The translations under genes were made by a program, and so were the position numbers. A stretch of DNA of 10,473 bases from Burkholderiales bacterium (GTDB lineage Bacteria; Pseudomonadota; Gammaproteobacteria; Burkholderiales; Thiobacillaceae), in the NCBI GenBank assembly GCA_005793645.1, contig SXRG01000111.1, positions 1 to 10,473 of the forward strand, in the 5' to 3' direction. Positions within the stretch are counted from its first letter, which is position 1. Each line of letters begins with the position of its first letter. Below are positions 6,348 through 10,473 of this stretch, piece by piece. The notes under the pieces were generated by a model, which had not been told where the DNA came from, did not search any database, and saw only the letters and a list, made by a program, of their open reading frames with translations.

Positions 6348-7016
6348 CTACAACCGCCACGGCTGCCGCCGTGCGTACAACACCAATAAAATGCTGAACG
6401 ACAAGACCAGGAGGGTCAGCGACAAGCCATGCGCTGCGCCATATTCCAGCGCTTCAACATGGTCGTAGATCTGCACCGACACCACCCGCGTTTCGCCCTC
6501 GATATTGCCGCCCACCATCAACACCACGCCAAACTCGCCCAGCGTGTGGGCAAAGCCAAGAATGCCGGCGGTCAAAAAACCTGGCGCAGCGAGCGGCAAG
6601 GCCACACTGCGAAAGCGATCCCACGGCCCAGCGCGCAGTGTAGAGGCCGCCTCCATCAGCCCGCTGGGAATTGCAGCAAAGGCCTGCTGGATGGGTTGCA
6701 CCACAAACGGCAAGGAATAAAACACCGAGGCCAGCACCAGTCCGGCGAAGGTAAATGGCAGTGTGCCTAGGCCCAGCGCCTGCGTCAGCGCGCCGATCGG
6801 CCCATGTGGCCCCATCGCCACCAGCAAATAAAAACCCAGCACCGACGGCGGCAGCACAATGGGCAGCGCCACCAGCGCCTCGACCACCGGCCTGAATCGG
6901 CACCGCGTATGCGCCAACCACCATGCCAGCGGCGTCCCCATCAACAACAACAGCGCGGTGACAATGCCCGCCAGTTTCAGCGTCAACACCAGGGCAGCAA
7001 GGTCTCCCGGGCTCAT
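6348..7016 (-). CDS. modB: Molybdate ABC transporter permease ModB
   Basis: The inner-membrane channel subunit of the molybdate importer. It has 222 residues, the usual length, with about five hydrophobic segments starting with LVLTLKLAGIVTALLLLMGTPLAWWLA. Residues 48-62 (LVALPIVLPPSVLGF) are a strongly conserved ModB signature. The EAA loop that docks on ModC is EAASTLRAGPWDRFRSVALPLA at 122-143. Its start codon overlaps the modA stop (ATGA, 7013-7016), and modC begins two bases after its own stop, so the three genes are translationally coupled and should give balanced subunits. Confidence 0.96.
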   Translation of the reverse strand: MSPGDLAALVLTLKLAGIVTALLLLMGTPLAWWLAHTRCRFRPVVEALVALPIVLPPSVLGFYLLVAMGPHGPIGALTQALGLGTLPFTFAGLVLASVFYSLPFVVQPIQQAFAAIPSGLMEAASTLRAGPWDRFRSVALPLAAPGFLTAGILGFAHTLGEFGVVLMVGGNIEGETRVVSVQIYDHVEALEYGAAHGLSLTLLVLSFSILLVLYARRQPWRL

Positions 7017-7750
7017 TCGTAACCGTAAGACTGAATGATGGTGCGCGCGGCCGATTCGCGCAGCATACGCAACAAGGCCTGCGCCGCTGTGTTATTCGCG
7101 CCGGATTTCAGCAATATGGCGTCCTGGCGGATCGGCGCGTAAATCCTCGCCGGGACCCGCCACGCCGAACCGCTCTTCAATTTCCCATTCAACATCACTT
7201 GCGAAGCGGCCAAAAAACCCAGCGAGGCATTTCCGCTGGCGACAAACTGAAAGGTCTGCCCAATATTCTCGCCCATCACAAAACGCGATTTGAGATGGTC
7301 ATACAGCGAGAGCGCCGTTAGCGCCTGCTGCGCAGCACGACCATAGGGCGCGAGCCTGGGATTGGCAATTGCAATCTTGCCACTGCCCGGCTGGCTCAGC
7401 ACACGGCCCTCAACATCCACGGCAGCCGCATCGGCCGACCACAGCAGCAATACACCGGTCGCGTAGGTAAACCGACTGCCGAGCACCCCAAGGCCCTCGG
7501 CCTCCAACCGCGCCGGGGTCTCGTCATCGGCAGATAACAACACATCGAACGGTGCGCCGTTGCGAATCTGCGCATACAACTTACCGGTGCTGGCCACTGA
7601 AACGCTCACTGTGTGCCCGGTGTCCTTCTGAAACACCGCCGCAACCGCCGCCAGCGGCTGAACAAAATTAGAGGCCACCGCGACCTTGACCTCGGCTGCC
7701 TGCGTCAGGCTAGTGGCAAGGCACATGACAACAAACAAAAATAGGCGCAT
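7013..7750 (-). CDS. modA: Periplasmic molybdate-binding protein ModA
   Basis: A periplasmic solute-binding protein that captures molybdate (and probably tungstate) and delivers it to ModBC. Of 245 residues, the first 18 are a Sec signal peptide (MRLFLFVVMCLATSLTQA, cleavage before AEVKV). Family signatures are VAVASNF (23-29) and ASTGKLYAQI (53-62), each with a ligand-binding serine, then GAPFDVLLSAD (65-75) and IANPRLAPYG (128-137). I chose the ATG at 7750 because it gives a clean signal peptide and has a GAAGAAG Shine-Dalgarno-like sequence just upstream. In-frame starts at 7774 and 7807 would put charged residues and part of the putative ModE operator inside the protein. It is the first gene of modABC, directly downstream of modE. 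Confidence 0.95.
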   Translation of the reverse strand: MRLFLFVVMCLATSLTQAAEVKVAVASNFVQPLAAVAAVFQKDTGHTVSVSVASTGKLYAQIRNGAPFDVLLSADDETPARLEAEGLGVLGSRFTYATGVLLLWSADAAAVDVEGRVLSQPGSGKIAIANPRLAPYGRAAQQALTALSLYDHLKSRFVMGENIGQTFQFVASGNASLGFLAASQVMLNGKLKSGSAWRVPARIYAPIRQDAILLKSGANNTAAQALLRMLRESAARTIIQSYGYE

Positions 7751-7757
7751 GAGCTTC

Positions 7758-7785
7758 TTCGATATGCACGGCATAATATATCGAA
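7758..7785 (-). promoter_or_regulatory. Putative ModE operator in front of modABC
   Basis: A perfect inverted repeat: TTCGATAT (7758-7765) and ATATCGAA (7778-7785) around a 12-bp spacer. The inner 24 bp run from CGATAT to ATATCG, which fits the general form of published ModE operators (CGnTATAT ... ATAnCG arms) as I remember them. It lies in the short gap between modE and modA, covers TATATT/TATTAT sequences that could be the modA -10, and touches the Shine-Dalgarno region. A protein bound here would block modABC transcription. Confidence 0.65.
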
Positions 7786-7806
7786 TCGTAGCACGAACAG
7801 ATAGCA

Positions 7807-8178
7807 TCAGATTGATGAAGATCGAGGTTCAGTAGCAGAAAGTGTCGCGGAAAAGGCATCCATCTCTGTTGCAATACTCTGCGCCGCCTTTTGTTCCATA
7901 AACCGATAGCGGTGCAAGACATCCTCACCCAAAGGGGTAATGTAGGCCCCTCCGCCCCCGGCCCCACCCTTGGCCGTTTCCACCAAAGGCATCAAAAAAC
8001 ACTGGTTCATGGTCTCAACCAATTGCCATGCGCGTCGGTAGGACATGCCCATTTCCCGTGCCGCAGCGGATATTGAACCGGTAGCGGCAATAGCCTCAAG
8101 CAAGTCCGCCTTTCCAGGTCCCATGGCAATGGCCGACCCAAGAAGAATACGCAAGCGGGGCGTTTGTCTACGGGCCAT
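7807..8178 (-). CDS. modE: ModE-type molybdate-responsive regulator, DNA-binding domain only
   Basis: A 123-residue winged helix-turn-helix protein of the ModE N-terminal type. The core is GPGKADLLEAIAATGSISAAAREMGMSYRRAWQLV, where SISAAAREMGMSYRRAW is the recognition helix-turn-helix. A glycine-rich wing (AKGGAGGGGAYIT) follows. E. coli ModE is about twice as long because it carries paired TOBE molybdate-binding domains; those are absent here, so how it senses molybdate is not obvious. I chose the ATG at 8178 because MARRQTPRLRILLGSAIAMGPGK fits the family start. Upstream in-frame starts (ATG 8235, GTG 8250, TTG 8265) add arginine-rich sequence without family character, although AGGAAG lies six bases before the GTG at 8250. 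It is probably the regulator of the adjacent modABC. Confidence 0.88.
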   Translation of the reverse strand: MARRQTPRLRILLGSAIAMGPGKADLLEAIAATGSISAAAREMGMSYRRAWQLVETMNQCFLMPLVETAKGGAGGGGAYITPLGEDVLHRYRFMEQKAAQSIATEMDAFSATLSATEPRSSSI

Positions 8179-8275
8179 GGATCGCACCACGCGCCTCGGC
8201 GTGTGCGCCGATTCCTTCAAGCGTACCCCGTTCATATTCAATCTCAACACGCAGATCTTCCTCAAACGGCAACAT
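8168..8275 (-). CDS. Possible small ORF (35 codons) between mnmA and modE
   Basis: An acidic 35-residue reading frame beginning MLPFEEDLRVEIEYERG. Its ATG shares TGATG with the mnmA stop, exactly as mnmA itself starts on the nudJ stop. Its TAG overlaps the chosen modE start by 11 bases. The spacing would chain nudJ, mnmA, this ORF and modE by translational coupling. I do not recognise the protein, and no domain or signal peptide is visible. It could be a real small gene, a leader that couples modE translation to mnmA, or chance: 35 codons without a stop is not rare at this base composition. Confidence 0.35.
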   Translation of the reverse strand: MLPFEEDLRVEIEYERGTLEGIGAHAEARGAIHGP

Positions 8276-9378
8276 CACGAACTCCGCCTATGGCAAATGT
8301 CGTCTGGCTCGAGAATAACTCCACCGCCCAGGCACACCTCGCCCTCGTAGAGCACCACCGACTGGCCCGGCGTCACGGCCCATTGATCTTCGGAAAAGCC
8401 CAGTTGCAGGCGATCACCCTCCAGCGCCGTAACCACGCAAGGCGCATCGACCTGGCGATAGCGCGTCTTGGCCGTGTAAGGCTGACCCACACGCGGCGGG
8501 GGGCCGATCCAATTGAGTTGACTGGCCGTGAGTGCGCGACTTTGCAGCAAGGGATGCGTATGGCCCTGCACCACGATCAACCGGTTATCCGCCAGATCCT
8601 TACCGGCAACGAACCACGGAACACCTTCCGGCACGCCCTTGATGCCGCCGATGCCCAGCCCTTGTCGTTGACCCAACGTGTAATACGAAAGTCCCTCATG
8701 TTGGCCGACGACACGCCCCTCAGGGGTCTGCATCAACCCCGGGGTGGTGGGCAGGTAACGCTTGAGAAAAGCGCGGAAATCGCGTTCGCCAATGAAGCAG
8801 ATGCCGGTCGAATCCTTCTTGTTTGCCACCGGCAAGTGGATGTCACAAGCGATGGCGCGTACCTCCGGCTTAGTCAACTCGCCTAGCGGAAACAGCGCCG
8901 GTGCAATCTGCTCCTGCCTCAAGCGGTAGAGGAAATAGCTCTGGTCCTTGTTGGCATCGACCGCCTTCAGCAACCGGCGCTCAGGGGTTGCGCCGGTCAG
9001 TCGTGCGTAATGGCCGGTAGCAATATGATCCGCACCCAGCCCCAACGCATGTTCGAGAAAGGCCTTGAACTTGATCTCGGCGTTGCACAGCACATCCGGA
9101 TTGGGCGTTCGACCCGCCTGATATTCAGCGAGGAAATAGGCAAACACCCGCTCGCGATACTCCGCCGCAAAGTTAACCAAATCAACCTCAATGCCCAGCG
9201 CATCACTAATCGCCAATACATCGAGAAAATCCTGGCGCGCCGGGCAATCTGGATCGTCATCATCCCCTTCCCAGTTTTTCATGAAGATGCCGGTCACACG
9301 GTGGCCCTGCTGCTTAAGCAGATAGGCGGTAACAGCCGAATCGACCCCACCAGACAAGCCAACCACAATGTGTGCCAT
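8275..9378 (-). CDS. mnmA: tRNA-specific 2-thiouridylase MnmA
   Basis: MnmA inserts sulphur at position 2 of the wobble uridine (U34) of tRNA-Lys, -Glu and -Gln, using ATP and sulphur relayed to it by the Tus system. The 367-residue length is normal. The PP-loop SGGVDS is at 9-14, near the N-terminus. The two catalytic cysteines are C98 (NPDVLCNAEIKF) and C194 (DSTGICFIGERDF). TGHYAR (121-126), KDQSYFL (144-150) and the C-terminal LGGGVI are family signatures. I chose the ATG at 9378, which overlaps the nudJ stop as TGATG; an extension to 9501 would only read the shadow of nudJ. The nudJ-mnmA order is also found in E. coli, but there hflD and purB follow, not modE. Confidence 0.97.
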   Translation of the reverse strand: MAHIVVGLSGGVDSAVTAYLLKQQGHRVTGIFMKNWEGDDDDPDCPARQDFLDVLAISDALGIEVDLVNFAAEYRERVFAYFLAEYQAGRTPNPDVLCNAEIKFKAFLEHALGLGADHIATGHYARLTGATPERRLLKAVDANKDQSYFLYRLRQEQIAPALFPLGELTKPEVRAIACDIHLPVANKKDSTGICFIGERDFRAFLKRYLPTTPGLMQTPEGRVVGQHEGLSYYTLGQRQGLGIGGIKGVPEGVPWFVAGKDLADNRLIVVQGHTHPLLQSRALTASQLNWIGPPPRVGQPYTAKTRYRQVDAPCVVTALEGDRLQLGFSEDQWAVTPGQSVVLYEGEVCLGGGVILEPDDICHRRSS

Positions 9379-9830
9379 CAATATTCCGTCAACAGATCCA
9401 GAGGAAATCGCCGCCCCGTTAAATAATCGTCCACACACCGCAACACAAAGGGGCTGCGATGCCGCATCTGGCTGGCGACGATTTCGTCCCGCGTCAGCCA
9501 CACCGCCCGCAAAATACCACTGTCCAGCGGCGCGGTCGGATCAAATCCCCCAACCACGCCAGTAAAAGCAAAGCGCAGATAGGTCATATCCTTGGTCGGG
9601 TGCGGCCATTTGTACACGCCGAGTAACTCGGTCGGCTCAAAGTGATGCGCGGTCTCCTCAAAGGCCTCGCGCCGCACCGCGTCGAGCAGACTTTCGCCCT
9701 TTTCAAGATGCCCTGCCGGCTGGTTATAACGCAGGCCGTCCTCGGTCTCTTCCTCAACCAGCAAAAAACGCCCAGCGTCTTCAATCACCGCTGCGACAAC
9801 AACATTCGGTTTCCAGATTTTTTCAGTCAT
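9378..9830 (-). CDS. nudJ: Nudix hydrolase, NudJ-like phosphatase
   Basis: A 150-residue Nudix protein. The Nudix box spans 40-62 (GHLEKGESLLDAVRREAFEETAH), with the metal-binding REAFEE core intact; the usual glycine after EET is alanine. WNQPAGHLE-like YNQPAGHLE and the ending with RYPL-like RFPLDLL resemble E. coli NudJ (153 residues), which hydrolyses nucleoside tri- and diphosphates and the thiamin precursor HMP-PP. The activity of this copy is inferred. I chose the ATG at 9830 because MTEKIWKPNVVVAAVI fits the family. AGGAA lies close upstream, at an unusually short distance. The ORF stays open to 9941, but the extra residues look non-coding. It is the first gene of the minus-strand block leading to mnmA. 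Confidence 0.88.
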   Translation of the reverse strand: MTEKIWKPNVVVAAVIEDAGRFLLVEEETEDGLRYNQPAGHLEKGESLLDAVRREAFEETAHHFEPTELLGVYKWPHPTKDMTYLRFAFTGVVGGFDPTAPLDSGILRAVWLTRDEIVASQMRHRSPFVLRCVDDYLTGRRFPLDLLTEY

Positions 9831-10177
9831 TTCCTGATTCACAGGTTGCTCCGCCTCGTTAAGGCGATAACGCAAAACATAACTTCCGTTGCTGAAAGCC
9901 GCAATAGCAAAAAAGCCCGGCTCACATTTCTGGAAGGACACCCCGTCAATAACGACGGTATCGGCCAGAAGGCTGGCCTCCTAAAAAACGCCATGACACC
10001 CGGCATAGGGATTTTTTCTATGGGAATCGTGCCCCACACCCACATCGTTCGATTATCCTTTTCGCGGTATCAAGGCGCAATTCTCGTTTGACAGGGGGCG
10101 AAAGCCCCGGCGATACTTGCCTCAGGGTTCGTTGGATGTCCTATCTGCCTTGTCATCTATCTCTGACCCTCAACCCA
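9831..10177. other. Gene-poor divergent intergenic region
   Basis: A 347-base region between nudJ (leftward) and the UPF0114 gene (rightward). It should hold the nudJ promoter, of which I see no good candidate. It contains a perfect hairpin, GGCCAG-AAGG-CTGGCC (9963-9978), and the promoter described at 10088-10117. CATAG (9994-region) and CTATG about nine bases apart form a weak inverted repeat around T6. No RNA gene or convincing ORF is visible. Confidence 0.6.
10088..10117 (+). promoter_or_regulatory. Candidate sigma-70 promoter of the UPF0114 gene
   Basis: A perfect -35 TTGACA (10088-10093), an 18-base spacer and GATACT (10112-10117, four of six). The spacer contains a perfect GGGGC-GAAA-GCCCC stem-loop (10095-10108). 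Transcription would start near 10124, giving a leader of about 54 bases to the ATG at 10178. Confidence 0.55.
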
Positions 10178-10473
10178 ATGAAGCCCAAAACAATGAAGCC
10201 TGAAAACAATCAACCCGTCGAAAACCGCAACAAATTGCTCTCCACCGTCCTATTCGGCAGCCGCTGGCTGCAGGTCCCGCTGTATCTCGGACTAATCATT
10301 GCGCAGCTGGTCTATGTCGTCCACTTCATGGTCGAGTTGGAACACCTGGTCGTCGGCACACTCACACTAACCGAAGAGAAAATCATGCTCATCGTGCTGG
10401 GGTTGATCGATGTGGTGATGATCTCCAACCTACTGATCATTATCATTTTTTCCGGTTACGAAAATCCGGTCGC
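10178..10473 (+). CDS. UPF0114 (YqhA-like) inner-membrane protein, 3' end beyond the window
   Basis: The first 98 codons of a membrane protein, cut by the window edge. A polar N-terminus is followed by SRWLQVPLYLGLIIAQLVYV, the first transmembrane helix, then EEKIMLIVLGLIDVVMISNLLI, the second. FSGYENPV after it is the characteristic UPF0114 motif, as in E. coli YqhA (SRWLLAPVYFGL, FSGYENFV). Full family members are about 165 residues with three to four helices, so roughly half is seen. Function is unknown for the family. The start is uncertain. ATGs at 10136, 10178 and 10193 are all in frame and none has a good Shine-Dalgarno sequence. Family length favours 10178 or 10193; these two lie in a 15-base tandem repeat (CAATGAAGCC) that duplicates the start codon. 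Confidence 0.85.
   Translation, partial: MKPKTMKPENNQPVENRNKLLSTVLFGSRWLQVPLYLGLIIAQLVYVVHFMVELEHLVVGTLTLTEEKIMLIVLGLIDVVMISNLLIIIIFSGYENPV

Noticed and set aside
8179..8265. ModE N-terminal extension to upstream ATG, GTG or TTG starts
   Set aside because: The added residues are arginine-rich and unlike known ModE N-termini; the start at 8178 fits the family. A Shine-Dalgarno-like AGGAAG before the GTG at 8250 keeps some doubt.
9831..9941. Upstream extension of NudJ
   Set aside because: NudJ proteins begin close to the KPNVVVA motif, and the extra 37 residues show no similarity to the family.
9963..9978. GGCCAG-AAGG-CTGGCC hairpin as an intrinsic terminator
   Set aside because: No T-run follows it on either strand, and no gene ends next to it.
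9642..10091. 149-codon plus-strand ORF across nudJ and the intergenic region
   Set aside because: Its first part is antisense to nudJ, it lacks a ribosome-binding site, and the predicted protein has no family character.

Overview
The window reads as chromosomal DNA of a moderately GC-rich proteobacterium. The nudJ-mnmA pair, the short DNA-binding-only ModE, the divergent glycine-zipper protein and the character of DnaE and GltX fit Betaproteobacteria or a closely allied gammaproteobacterium best. That placement is an inference from protein character, not from a search. No phage, transposase or defence genes are visible; this is mostly housekeeping plus one molybdate uptake locus.

Layout. Positions 1-163 are a strange, gene-free array of short GC-rich repeats: seven AGGCCT sites in the first 100 bases, mostly 11 bp apart, and two C7-TCA-G7 hairpins. 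This array cuts off dnaE (minus strand, 145-2262). DnaE matches the alpha subunit of DNA polymerase III well up to about residue 695 and then runs into repeat sequence and a stop, so about 40% of the protein is missing. Divergent from dnaE is an exported glycine-zipper protein (2421-2915). It ends at a strong hairpin terminator shared with a convergent tRNA-Val(CAC) gene (2972-3046, minus), which has its own near-consensus sigma-70 promoter. Divergent from the tRNA are gltX (3180-4595) and, 5 bases later, a YibF-like glutathione S-transferase (4601-5215).

Positions 5266-9830 are a single minus-strand block, read from right to left: nudJ, mnmA, a possible 35-codon ORF, modE, then modA, modB and modC. 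The junctions are very tight: TGATG between nudJ and mnmA, TGATG between mnmA and the small ORF, and ATGA between modA and modB. ModABC is a complete molybdate ABC importer: a periplasmic binding protein, a membrane permease and an ATPase with a C-terminal TOBE domain. The 56-base gap between modE and modA holds a perfect 8-bp inverted repeat (7758-7785) of the form expected for a ModE operator. The locus therefore probably regulates itself by molybdate level.

After a 347-base gene-poor stretch, a UPF0114 (YqhA-like) membrane protein starts on the plus strand at about 10178 and runs off the right edge.

Main points for a second look: the truncation of dnaE by the repeat array; a short in-frame palindromic insertion inside ModC; the putative ModE operator; and the small ORF wedged between mnmA and modE by overlapping start and stop codons.
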